Source: Caulobacter sp. (lineage in GTDB: Bacteria > Pseudomonadota > Alphaproteobacteria > Caulobacterales > Caulobacteraceae). From it: DNA of 64,000 nucleotides. Shown here one piece after another: positions 57,091-64,000 of the stretch (position 1 is the stretch's first letter; each line of letters starts with the position of its first letter). The stretch is from contig WGLL01000011.1 in the NCBI GenBank assembly GCA_016125585.1, forward strand, positions 310,001-374,000, written 5' to 3'. Both the position numbers and the translations under genes were made by a program. A model generated the notes under the pieces. That model was not told the DNA's origin and did not search any database. It saw only the letters and a list, made by a program, of their open reading frames with translations.

Positions 57091-57530
57091 GCGGAAGACC
57101 GGCCCGTCCCGAAGACGCGCCGGCCATCGCGGCGCTGCACCGGCTGAGCCTGTTCACGGCCATGCCGGGACTGGCCGACATCCATACGCCCGAAGAGGAC
57201 CTCGCCTATTTCCGGGACGTCCTCTTGCCCGCCCAGACCGTGCGGGTGATCGACGGCGAGACCGGTCTGATCGCCTACGCCGCCTGGGCCGAAGGCTGGC
57301 TCAACCATCTGTATGTCCACCCCGACCACCCGGGCGAAGGGCACGGGTCGCGGCTGCTGGCGCTGGCGATGGCCGAGGCGGGGGCCTTGCAGCTGTGGGC
57401 CTTCCAGCGCAACGCCCGGGCCCGCGCCTTCTACGAGGCGCGGGGTTTCACCGTTGTTCGGCTGACGGACGGCTCCGGCAACGAGGAGCAGGAGCCCGAC
57501 GTGCTCTACGCCTGGAGCCGCCAGGACTGA
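57087..57530 (+). CDS. GNAT family N-acetyltransferase
   Basis: A 147-residue acetyltransferase with the GNAT core: RPEDAPAIAALHR at the N terminus, the acetyl-CoA loop HLYVHPDHPGEGHGSRLLALAM and LQLWAFQRNARARAFYEARGFTVVR. It is translationally coupled to argC. The substrate is unknown. Confidence 0.88.
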   Translation: MSGRPARPEDAPAIAALHRLSLFTAMPGLADIHTPEEDLAYFRDVLLPAQTVRVIDGETGLIAYAAWAEGWLNHLYVHPDHPGEGHGSRLLALAMAEAGALQLWAFQRNARARAFYEARGFTVVRLTDGSGNEEQEPDVLYAWSRQD

Positions 57531-57571
57531 AATCTCACGAAGGCCTCACCGGCTCGTGCGCGGCGGTGACT

Positions 57572-57600
57572 TTGCAAGCGGCCGCGGCGGCCCATATTGC
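57572..57600 (+). promoter_or_regulatory. Possible promoter of msrB (leaderless)
   Basis: TTGCAA, a 17-base spacer and TATTGC (57595-57600) lie so that transcription would begin at or near the msrB ATG (57606). That would produce a leaderless mRNA. The match is good in spacing but untested. Confidence 0.4.
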
Positions 57601-57605
57601 CAGTC

Positions 57606-58091
57606 ATGATCAATCGCCGCTTCTTTCTCCTCTCCGCCGCGGCTCTCGGCGCCTGCAGCCAGACCGAGCCCGTGCAGGCCGCCGAGAGCGACTTCGCCAA
57701 TTCGTCCTGGCGCAAGCTGACCGACGCCCAGTGGCGCCAGCGGCTGTCGCCGCAGGCCTATCGAACCCTGCGGCACGAGGACACCGAGCGGCCCGGCACC
57801 AGTCCGCTCGAGCATGAACACCGCCGGGGGACCTTCGTCTGCGCCGGCTGTGAGCTGCCGCTGTTCAAGAGCGAGTGGAAGTTCGAGTCCGGCACCGGCT
57901 GGCCCAGCTTCTTCCGGGTCCATGAGAAGAACATCGCCCGCAAGCGCGACCTGCTGATGGTGATCCCCCGCACCGAATACCACTGCGCCCGCTGCCTCGG
58001 TCACCAGGGCCATGTGTTCCCGGACGGCCCCGCGCCCACCGGCCTGCGCTGGTGCAACAACGGCGTGGCGCTGAAGTTCATCCCGGGCTGA
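57606..58091 (+). CDS. msrB: Exported peptide-methionine (R)-S-oxide reductase
   Basis: Repairs methionine R-sulfoxide. The 161-residue protein has a twin-arginine, lipobox-like N terminus (INRRFFLLSAAALGAC), then the MsrB domain with zinc ligands FVCAGC and YHCARC, the SGTGWPSF segment and the catalytic cysteine in RWCNNGVALKF. The resolving cysteine often found in SGCGWPSF is a threonine here. I infer a periplasmic lipoprotein exported by Tat. The ATG at MINRRFF is preferred to an upstream TTG. Confidence 0.92.
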   Translation: MINRRFFLLSAAALGACSQTEPVQAAESDFANSSWRKLTDAQWRQRLSPQAYRTLRHEDTERPGTSPLEHEHRRGTFVCAGCELPLFKSEWKFESGTGWPSFFRVHEKNIARKRDLLMVIPRTEYHCARCLGHQGHVFPDGPAPTGLRWCNNGVALKFIPG

Positions 58092-58102
58092 CTATCCTTT
58101 CC

Positions 58103-58230
58103 CGTCATCCCGGCCGGAGCGCAAGGCGCGGAGAGCCGGGACCCAGGGCGGGCGTGAGTGGAGATGTATCAACCGTTGTTGGCCGCGCCCCTGGGTCCCG
58201 GATAGCCCCTGCGGGGCTTCCGGGATGACG
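58103..58230. repeat. BIME-like inverted-repeat element, copy 3
   Basis: CGTCATCCCGG and CCGGGATGACG bound the element; inner arms are CCGGGACCCAGG and CCTGGGTCCCGG. It lies between the convergent msrB and NTF2-like genes and shares both terminal and inner arms with the copies at 3765 and 26952. Confidence 0.88.
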
Positions 58231-58246
58231 GACGAGTTGTTCGGCG

Positions 58247-58870
58247 TCAGGGCTGGTTCAGCCAGCGCTGCTCGGCGTCCAGCATGGCAGCGACGAGGTC
58301 GGGGCGGTCGATGCCCGCCAGGTCCGCGCGGGGCGTCTTGCCGCCTTCCTCGAGCAGATAGGAGAGGAATCGCAGGCTGGGCCGGTAGCCGGCCAACCGC
58401 TGCGGATCGAGGGGCGGAACCTGGCCCGGGATGCGCGGCGCGATGAGGTCCTCGAAATAGACCGCCCCCAGGCGCAGGATGCGCCACAATCCGTCATCCC
58501 GCCGTTCGACGCGAGCGTGAAGCCGGGCGTGGCTGGTGACCATCACCTCGACCCCGCCGATGGTCCCGCCCAGCAGGATGGCGCAGCCGGTCTCGGCAAG
58601 GGCGCGGTCGCCGTTGAGCGTCACGAGCGAAGGGGCCATCTGGTGCAGATGGCGCAGGCCGGCGGCGAAGGCGCGCTCGGAGGCCGCCACGAAGTCCGGT
58701 CCGGAGGTCTCGATCCAGGAGATGCTGACGACGGAGTCGGGATGATAGCAGGCGGCCATCCGCGCCCACTGGCCCTGGTCGCGCGCAGCCCGCTCGGTCT
58801 GGATAACCTCGGCGACGGCCAGCTTGTCGGATTGGGACACGGGTGAGACCTTGCGTTGGCCTGCGAGCAT
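58247..58870 (-). CDS. SnoaL/NTF2-like domain protein
   Basis: A 207-residue soluble protein with an NTF2-like fold pattern: DKLAVAEVIQTERAARDQGQWARMAACYHPDSVVSISW, then ALAETGCAILLGG and GLWRILRLGAVYFEDLIAPRIP. The family includes SnoaL-like cyclases and small hydrolytic or binding proteins; this one cannot be assigned a substrate. A GTG ten codons in (VSQSDKLAV) is an alternative start. It is divergent from the methyltransferase at 58899. Confidence 0.7.
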   Translation of the reverse strand: MLAGQRKVSPVSQSDKLAVAEVIQTERAARDQGQWARMAACYHPDSVVSISWIETSGPDFVAASERAFAAGLRHLHQMAPSLVTLNGDRALAETGCAILLGGTIGGVEVMVTSHARLHARVERRDDGLWRILRLGAVYFEDLIAPRIPGQVPPLDPQRLAGYRPSLRFLSYLLEEGGKTPRADLAGIDRPDLVAAMLDAEQRWLNQP

Positions 58871-58898
58871 AGCTGCGATTCTTCGAGCCCCGTTGAAA

Positions 58899-59510
58899 AT
58901 GCACGACAGCCCCGAGACGTCGGACGCCAGGACCCTGGCCTTTTATGACCGGGAGGCGGCGGCATACGCGGGGCGGCGGCTGCCGAAGCGGAGCGTCCGT
59001 CTGGAGCGGTTCGTCGGTGAGATGCCGTCTGGCGCCGCTGTCATGGATCTGGGTTGCGGCGGTGGGCAGGATTCCGAGGTGATGCTGCAGGCCGGCCTGC
59101 GCGTTGCGGCGATCGATGGATCGCCCGGCCTGGCGAGAGAGGCCGAAAGGCGGCTGGGGCGACCGGTGCAGGTGCTGCGGTTCGAGGATCTGGACGCGGT
59201 GGACAGTTACGACGGCGTGTGGGCCAACGCCTCGCTGCTGCATGTCGCCATCGAGGCGCTTCCCGACGTTCTCGCCAGAGTCTGGCGGTCGCTCCGGCCC
59301 GGCGGCCTGCTGTTCGCCAGCTTCAAGGCCGGGGACGCACCCGGACGAGACGCCATTGGCCGCTATTTCAACTTCACCAACAGAGAGGAGCTGGAGGCGT
59401 TGTTTCGCCAGGCGGCGGCATGGTCGGAGCTGACCATCGATGAGGGGCCCGGCGGCGGGTATGACGGCGTCCAGCGCACTTGGTTGATGACCTGGGCCCG
59501 CCGTCGATGA
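58899..59510 (+). CDS. Class I SAM-dependent methyltransferase
   Basis: A 203-residue methyltransferase: motif I AVMDLGCGGGQDSEVM, AAIDGSPGLAREAE (acidic residue after strand 2), YDGVWANASLLHV and LRPGGLLFASFKAG. The N-terminal ARTLAFYDREAAAYA is typical of small-molecule methyltransferases. The ATG at MHDSPETSD leaves room for the divergent gene; a longer frame would overlap it. Its stop overlaps an ATG belonging to the displaced start of the next gene. Confidence 0.86.
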   Translation: MHDSPETSDARTLAFYDREAAAYAGRRLPKRSVRLERFVGEMPSGAAVMDLGCGGGQDSEVMLQAGLRVAAIDGSPGLAREAERRLGRPVQVLRFEDLDAVDSYDGVWANASLLHVAIEALPDVLARVWRSLRPGGLLFASFKAGDAPGRDAIGRYFNFTNREELEALFRQAAAWSELTIDEGPGGGYDGVQRTWLMTWARRR

Positions 59511-59568
59511 CCCCGCCACGGATTATGGTCACCGCCTTCGCAGAGGCCGCCACGGAGGCGACGGGGTG
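59507..59568 (+). other. Displaced N-terminal coding segment of the ComB-like gene
   Basis: The ATG overlapping the methyltransferase stop (ATGA) opens MTPPRIMVTAFAEAATEATG, which resembles the N terminus of 2-phosphosulfolactate phosphatases. The next codons are out of frame with VAVIIDVFRAF. One extra G in the ACGGGGTGG run at 59561-59569 would join the two frames. Confidence 0.65.
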
Positions 59569-60189
59569 GCGGTTATCATCGACGTCTTCCGGGCCTTCAC
59601 GACAGCCGCTGTCGCCCTGTCCAACGGCGCCGAACGGATCGTCATGGTCGGTGACCTGGACGAAGCCCTGGCGCTGAGGGAGTCCGGTCTGGGCCGCTAC
59701 TGTATGGGAGAGCGGCGCGGGGTGCGGCCAGACCGCTTCGATTTCGGAAATTCGCCGGCCGAGATCGCCGGCCGACGGTTTGATGGCGAGACCCTGATCC
59801 AGACCACCTCCAACGGCACCCGCGGTATCCTTGCGGCCTCGCGAGCGGCGCGGGTCTATGCCGGGGCGCTGGTCACGGCGGAAGCCACCGTCAGAGCCGT
59901 TCGCAGCGGGGCAGCCGCCGAAGTCGCGCTTGTCGCGATGGGGGAGAAGGACTGGGTGCGGACCGAGGAAGACGACCTCTGCGCCCTGTATCTTCGGGCC
60001 CGGCTCCTGGGGCGTTCACCCGACCGGGAGGCGTTGCGCCGGCTGGTGGAGACGATGAGCAGCCGTTCGGATACGGCGACCCTGAGCCGGGAGGACATGG
60101 ACGCCTGCCTCGCCATTGACGCCTTCGGCTTCGCCGTCCGTGTGCGAACCGTGGGCGGCTTGCAGATCGCGACGGCCGAGCGCGCCTGA
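59566..60189 (+). CDS. comB: 2-phosphosulfolactate phosphatase-like protein (ComB family), start frameshifted
   Basis: A 207-residue product from a GTG: VAVIIDVFRAFTTAAVAL is the ComB family start after its short N-terminal strand, followed by CMGERRGVRPDRFDFGNSPAEI, LIQTTSNGTRGI and DWVRTEEDDLCA. ComB makes sulfolactate in coenzyme M synthesis; bacterial members occur without that pathway and are of unclear use. About 20 residues normally at the N terminus are present upstream in another frame (59507-59565). Either this is a real or sequencing one-base deletion, or the GTG is used. Confidence 0.75.
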   Translation: MAVIIDVFRAFTTAAVALSNGAERIVMVGDLDEALALRESGLGRYCMGERRGVRPDRFDFGNSPAEIAGRRFDGETLIQTTSNGTRGILAASRAARVYAGALVTAEATVRAVRSGAAAEVALVAMGEKDWVRTEEDDLCALYLRARLLGRSPDREALRRLVETMSSRSDTATLSREDMDACLAIDAFGFAVRVRTVGGLQIATAERA

Positions 60190-60195
60190 CGCCAA

Positions 60196-60227
60196 AAGAA
60201 AAGGCCCGGTGGAAAACCACCGGGCCT
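60196..60227 (-). terminator. Intrinsic terminator of the bactofilin unit
   Basis: AGGCCCGGTGG and CCACCGGGCCT form a perfect 11-bp stem with an AAAA loop. On the minus strand it is followed by TTTTCTTTT, giving a good terminator for bacA; it could also act for the convergent ComB-like gene. Confidence 0.88.
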
Positions 60228-60250
60228 GATCTTCTGAAGGGCTGTGTCGA

Positions 60251-60760
60251 TCAGCCCTGCGGCTTGGGCATATCCAGGCCGGAGGGCGCCGGGGCCGTCG
60301 GCGCGCCGTTGTTGGCGACCGGGGTCGCCGCCGGGGCGGCGGCGGGGCGCTGGAACTTCAGGCTGCGGCCCTGGAAGAAGGCGCCGGTTTCCATGGCCAG
60401 CTGCTCATGGGTGATGTCGCCGTCGATGTAGGAGGTGCCGTAGAGGCGGACCTGCTTGGCGGTCACCGAGCCGACGATGCGGCCGCGCACTTCGGTGGCC
60501 TCGGCGTAGACGCTGCCCTCGATGTGGCCGGTCTCGCCGACGGTCAGGCGGCCGACGCGGACGTCCCCCCGGACGACCCCGTCGATCTGCAGTTCGCCGT
60601 CGCCGGTGACCCCGCCCTCGATGGTGATGCCGCTGGAGATCAGCGAGGCGACCTTCGGCTTGGGCCGGGTCGCGTCCGTCGCCGCGGCGGGCGTCGGTTC
60701 AGGGTTGGCCACCGGCTTTGCGGCGGGTGGAGCAGATTTGTTAGCGGGCTTGCTGAACAT
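60251..60760 (-). CDS. bacA: Bactofilin BacA
   Basis: Cytoskeletal beta-helix protein that polymerises at the membrane and places wall enzymes; in Caulobacter BacA recruits PbpC to the stalk. The 169-residue product starts MFSKPANK, as the Caulobacter protein does. A proline/alanine linker is followed by the bactofilin core (ISSGITIEGGVTGDGELQIDGVVRGDVRV through SYIDGDITHEQLAMETGAFFQG) and a disordered tail. The ATG at 60760 is preferred over a GTG two codons earlier. It overlaps the M23 gene by 20 bp. Confidence 0.93.
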   Translation of the reverse strand: MFSKPANKSAPPAAKPVANPEPTPAAATDATRPKPKVASLISSGITIEGGVTGDGELQIDGVVRGDVRVGRLTVGETGHIEGSVYAEATEVRGRIVGSVTAKQVRLYGTSYIDGDITHEQLAMETGAFFQGRSLKFQRPAAAPAATPVANNGAPTAPAPSGLDMPKPQG

Positions 60761-61892
60761 ATTCACCGGCTTTCAGATAACGGTTGGGATTCTGAGGCCG
60801 TCCCCCGACCCAGATTTCGTAGTGCAGATGTGGCCCGGTCGAACGTCCGGTGGAGCCCATGGCCCCGATCCGTTGTCCGACCCCGACGCGCTGTCCCACC
60901 CTTACGGCGATGCCCTGCAGGTGAGCGTAGCGGGTCTTGAAGCCGCCCCCATGGTCTATTTCAATCGTATTGCCATAGCCTGAACGAACGCCGGTAAACG
61001 AAACCACGCCCGGCGCGGTCGCATAAATCGGCGTGAAGAACCCGCCCGGGAAGTCCAGGCCGGAATGGAAGGCCGGCCGGCGGGTGAACGGATCCAGCCG
61101 AACGCCATAGCTGCTCGAGACCGCCGCCGCGCCGGTGGGGCGGTAGAAGGGCAGGGTCTTGGCGGCGCTGGTCAGGCCGCGCATGTCGTTCATGTCGTTC
61201 GAGGCGGCCTGGATGCGGCGGGCGAAATCCTCGTCGACGTCGAGCACCACGGCCAGGGCGCGCGGATCGCGGGCCTCGATCAGCGGACCGCCGAGCGAGC
61301 CGCCGCGCGCGACATAGCTTTCCGGGCTGAGACCGGCGAGGCGGAAGGCCGCCCGCAGGCGCTCCGCCCGGGTCTTGGCGAAACTGTCGGCGGCCTCGAT
61401 CAGCCGCTCCTGATCCATCCGGGTATATTGCACCCGCTCGATCGGGTTCTTGGCCAGCAACCGCGGCTTGGCGGGGGCGAGCGCCTCGGCGGCGCCGGGC
61501 ACGCCCTTGAATTCCTGGAGCAACTGGGCGAGCGCCGCGTGGCGCTTCTCGACGGACGCGGCCATTTCGCCGAAGGAGCCGTTGGTGGCGTTGAGCTGCG
61601 CCATGGCGCTGTTCAGACGGGCCTGACGGTCCGCATTGACCCGCTCGTAGTAGGCCTTCTGGCGGACCAGTTCCTGGTCCGAGGCGCCGGCCGACAGCGC
61701 GTTAACCAGCATCGCCGCGGTGCTGATCCCCATCCACAGGGAGAGAAGGGCGACCAGGCCGGCGCCGGCGATCTGCTTGCTGGTCGAAAGGACGTATCCG
61801 CGCATCTCGCCGCCGGAGCGAACATAGAGATGCCGTTCAGGAAAGAGCTCTTCCAGAGCCCTACGTACTCGTCGCAAGCGTTTTGACGCCAT
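60741..61892 (-). CDS. M23 family peptidase, bactofilin-linked (LmdC-like)
   Basis: A 383-residue membrane protein: short basic cytoplasmic N terminus, one transmembrane segment (IAGAGLVALLSLWMGISTAAML), a coiled-coil region, then a C-terminal LytM/M23 domain. The zinc motif is HSGLDFPGG and the second is GPHLHYEIW (HxH), so the catalytic residues look intact. The gene order M23 peptidase-bactofilin matches the LmdC-BacA pair described in stalked budding bacteria. The product probably cleaves peptidoglycan at sites set by the bactofilin. Confidence 0.88.
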   Translation of the reverse strand: MASKRLRRVRRALEELFPERHLYVRSGGEMRGYVLSTSKQIAGAGLVALLSLWMGISTAAMLVNALSAGASDQELVRQKAYYERVNADRQARLNSAMAQLNATNGSFGEMAASVEKRHAALAQLLQEFKGVPGAAEALAPAKPRLLAKNPIERVQYTRMDQERLIEAADSFAKTRAERLRAAFRLAGLSPESYVARGGSLGGPLIEARDPRALAVVLDVDEDFARRIQAASNDMNDMRGLTSAAKTLPFYRPTGAAAVSSSYGVRLDPFTRRPAFHSGLDFPGGFFTPIYATAPGVVSFTGVRSGYGNTIEIDHGGGFKTRYAHLQGIAVRVGQRVGVGQRIGAMGSTGRSTGPHLHYEIWVGGRPQNPNRYLKAGEYVQQAR

Positions 61893-62163
61893 AGCCCCCG
61901 AGACCCGGATTTCTGTCCGGGGCCGATATGCAACGATGTGAAAGGAGGGTGCAAGTGCCTTCGCGTCACGCGGGTGAATCCGGCGCGCAAGAAGGCCTTG
62001 TCGCTCAACGGTTAACCAAGGTGCAGAGATTGCGCCAGAGTCTTGGGCCGAAATGGCCAGTTCCTGACTTTATTGGCCGGGGCCCGCGATTTCTTTGCAA
62101 CAGTTACTGAAGGGTCAGCGGCGGGAGGGGAGCCGGGGCGGATTGACGCACCCCGCGCGCCCG

Positions 62164-62631
62164 TCAGAGCGCCTGGACCGCCGCCAGCACCTGTTCGACA
62201 TGGCCGGGAACCTTGACCTTGCGCCAGATCTGACGAATGACGCCGCCGCCATCGATCAGCCAGGTCGAACGATCGATGCCCATATATTCGCGGCCATACA
62301 GCTTCTTTTCGACCCAGGCGCCGTAGCGCTCGATCACATCGTCGTCGGCGTCGGAACCGAGGGTGAGGTCGAGATCATACTTGGCCTTGAAGCGGGCGTG
62401 CCGGGCGACGCTGTCCTTCGACACCCCGACGACGACGGCGCCGGCCGCGGCGAAGTCCGCCGCCGCGGCGCTGAAGCCCTGGGCCTCTTTCGTGCAGCCC
62501 GGCGTATCGTCCTTGGGATAGAAATAGAGCACCACGGTCTTGCCCTTGAGCGCGGCCAGGCTGACCCGGCCGTCGTCGGTGGGAAGATCGAAGTCAGGGG
62601 CGGCGTCGCCCACGTTCAGCTCGATGGTCAT
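62164..62631 (-). CDS. bcp: Thioredoxin-dependent peroxiredoxin (Bcp/PrxQ)
   Basis: Reduces hydroperoxides. The 155-residue protein has VVLYFYPKDDTPGCTKEAQGF with the peroxidatic cysteine, GVSKDSVARHARFKAKYDLD and TWLIDGGGVIRQIWRKV. The second cysteine found five residues on in many Bcp proteins is absent (glutamine), so resolution must use another thiol. It lies 19 bases after tyrS on the same strand; the 271 bases to the M23 gene contain no gene. Confidence 0.95.
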   Translation of the reverse strand: MTIELNVGDAAPDFDLPTDDGRVSLAALKGKTVVLYFYPKDDTPGCTKEAQGFSAAAADFAAAGAVVVGVSKDSVARHARFKAKYDLDLTLGSDADDDVIERYGAWVEKKLYGREYMGIDRSTWLIDGGGVIRQIWRKVKVPGHVEQVLAAVQAL

Positions 62632-62650
62632 GGCTCTTTTTCCCTGGTGA

Positions 62651-63910
62651 TCAGACCGGCTTGATCAGCACGATCTTCTTCTTGCCCTGAGACAGCTTGA
62701 TCACCCCATCGACCACGTCCGCCGGGGTGATGAGTTTCATACCGTCCATTTCCTGCCGGTCGTTGACCCTGAGCCCGCCCCCCTGGGCCAGGCGGCGGGC
62801 CTCGCCACGGGAGGTAGAGAGGCCGGCGTCGACGGCAAGGGCGGCCAGCATGATGCCCTCCGCCAGATCGGCTGAGGCGATCTCGACGGTCGGCAGGTCG
62901 TCGCTGAGCGCGCCCTGTTCGAAGGCCTTGGTGGCGGCCTCCCGAGCGGCGTGAGCGGCCGCCTCGCCATGCAGCATCCTGGTGGCCTCGTCGGCCAGCA
63001 CCTTCTTGGCGTCGTTGATGCCGGCCCCGGGCAGTCTTTCCAGCCGCTCGATCTCGTCCAGCGGCAGGTCGGTGAACAGCCGCAGGAACTTGCCGACGTC
63101 GGCGTCCTCGGTGTTCCGCCAGAACTGCCAGTAGTCGTAGGGGCTGCGCAGGTCGGCGTTCAGCCACACCGCCCCGGCCGCCGTCTTGCCCATCTTGGCG
63201 CCAGAGGCGGTGGAGAGCAGGGGGGTGGTCAGGCCGAAGGCCGGCTTCTGATCTACGCGGCGGATCAGTTCGACCCCGTTGAGGATGTTGCCCCACTGGT
63301 CCGAGCCGCCCATCTGCAGGGTGCAGCCGTAGCGGCGATTGAGCTCCAGGAAGTCGGTCGCCTGCATCAGCATGTAGTTGAATTCGAGGAAGGTCAGCGG
63401 CTGCTCGCGATCCAGCCGCAGCTTCACCGAGTCGAAGGCGAGCATGCGATTGACGGTGAAGTGGACGCCGTATTCCCGCAGGAAGTCGATGTAGCCGAGC
63501 TTGCTCAGCCACTCGTCATTGTCGACCATGATGGCGTCGGTCGGGCCGTCGCCGAAGGTGAGGAATTTGGCGAACACCTGCTGGATGCTGGCGATGTTGG
63601 CCTGGATGTCCTCATGGGTCAGCAGCTTGCGCGACTCGTCCTTGCCCGAGGGGTCGCCGACCTTGGTGGTGCCGCCGCCCATCAGGACGATGGGCTTGTG
63701 GCCGGCCTGCTGCAGCCGGCGCAGCAGCATGATCTGGATCAGGCTGCCGACGTGCAGGCTGGCGGCGGTGGCGTCAAAGCCGATGTAGCCGGTGACAATC
63801 CCCGCGCTGGCGGCGGCGTCCAGTTCGGCCGGATGGGTGATCTGGTGGATGAAGCCGCGGTCCCGCATGGTCTGCAGGAAGGCGGACTTGAACTGGGGCG
63901 TCTCGGTCAT
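62651..63910 (-). CDS. tyrS: Tyrosyl-tRNA synthetase
   Basis: Class I synthetase charging tRNA-Tyr. The 419-residue product has the HIGH-like [49 protein letters not shown] and a KMSKS variant, SGAKMGKT, followed by a C-terminal S4-like domain ([17 protein letters not shown]). Start placed at [11 protein letters not shown], sixteen codons inside the longest frame, where conservation begins. The remaining bases to the window end hold no gene. Confidence 0.96.
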   Translation of the reverse strand: MTETPQFKSAFLQTMRDRGFIHQITHPAELDAAASAGIVTGYIGFDATAASLHVGSLIQIMLLRRLQQAGHKPIVLMGGGTTKVGDPSGKDESRKLLTHEDIQANIASIQQVFAKFLTFGDGPTDAIMVDNDEWLSKLGYIDFLREYGVHFTVNRMLAFDSVKLRLDREQPLTFLEFNYMLMQATDFLELNRRYGCTLQMGGSDQWGNILNGVELIRRVDQKPAFGLTTPLLSTASGAKMGKTAAGAVWLNADLRSPYDYWQFWRNTEDADVGKFLRLFTDLPLDEIERLERLPGAGINDAKKVLADEATRMLHGEAAAHAAREAATKAFEQGALSDDLPTVEIASADLAEGIMLAALAVDAGLSTSRGEARRLAQGGGLRVNDRQEMDGMKLITPADVVDGVIKLSQGKKKIVLIKPV

Positions 63911-64000
63911 GGCGCCCGGCTCTATCATGGCGGGCCGGGTCTGCAAGGTGGTTGGCATCGGAAGGGCTCCATTTGGCGTGGGGCCGGCGACGCTGTCAGT

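Overview
The window is ordinary, gene-dense chromosomal DNA of a GC-rich alphaproteobacterium. It is most likely a member of the Caulobacterales (Caulobacter, Phenylobacterium or Brevundimonas type). The grounds are the strong G/C bias at third codon positions, an HdaA-like replication regulator, an alphaproteobacterial RNase E with a GWW tail, complex I NDUFA12 and DUF2155 proteins, a BacA-type bactofilin beside an M23 peptidase, and the DUF177-plsX-fabH-ihfA-merR cluster. No prophage, insertion sequence, CRISPR array or defence island was seen. Genus assignment is an inference.

Layout: positions 1-5,100 hold lptF-lptG (LPS export) divergent from pepA, followed by holC, an I78-type inhibitor lipoprotein and a secreted protein of unknown function. 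Positions 5,100-13,500 hold an ABC-F ATPase, ndk, a CPA1 antiporter, purM-purN, rnd, a ParE-type toxin-antitoxin pair and a HAD phosphatase. Positions 13,500-21,000 hold hda-ppk-ppx (replication control next to polyphosphate metabolism), a methyltransferase, a small orphan protein and aspS. Positions 21,000-25,100 are the least ordinary part: two secreted pentapeptide-repeat proteins and a protein carrying the C-terminal TSCPD region of a class II ribonucleotide reductase but no recognisable RNR active site, all on the same strand. Positions 25,200-30,800 hold NDUFA12, DUF2155, aat, accC-accB-aroQ and thiS-thiG. Positions 30,800-43,200 hold a TPR protein, a DsbA-like lipoprotein, an M48 protease, rne, amiC, mrcA and prfB with its programmed frameshift.

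Positions 43,200-52,900 hold a DoxX protein, an Aas-like acyl ligase, a hydrolase-like lipoprotein, lipA, a RatA/COQ10-like protein, bamE, a cytochrome bc1 chaperone, DUF177, plsX-fabH, ihfA, a MerR regulator and tRNA-Pro(GGG). Positions 52,900-64,000 hold three small membrane proteins, ctaA, rplM-rpsI, argC, a GNAT, msrB, a second methyltransferase, a 2-phosphosulfolactate phosphatase-like gene with an apparent frameshift at its start, bactofilin with an M23 peptidase, bcp and tyrS.

Much of the window serves the cell envelope (LptFG, AmiC, PBP1a, BamE, bactofilin/M23, PlsX/FabH, AccBC), with translation (aspS, tyrS, prfB, rplM/rpsI, aat) and respiration (NDUFA12, bc1 chaperone, CtaA, COQ10-like) as the other themes. 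Three copies of a roughly 130-150 bp inverted-repeat element of BIME type lie between genes at 3765, 26952 and 58103.
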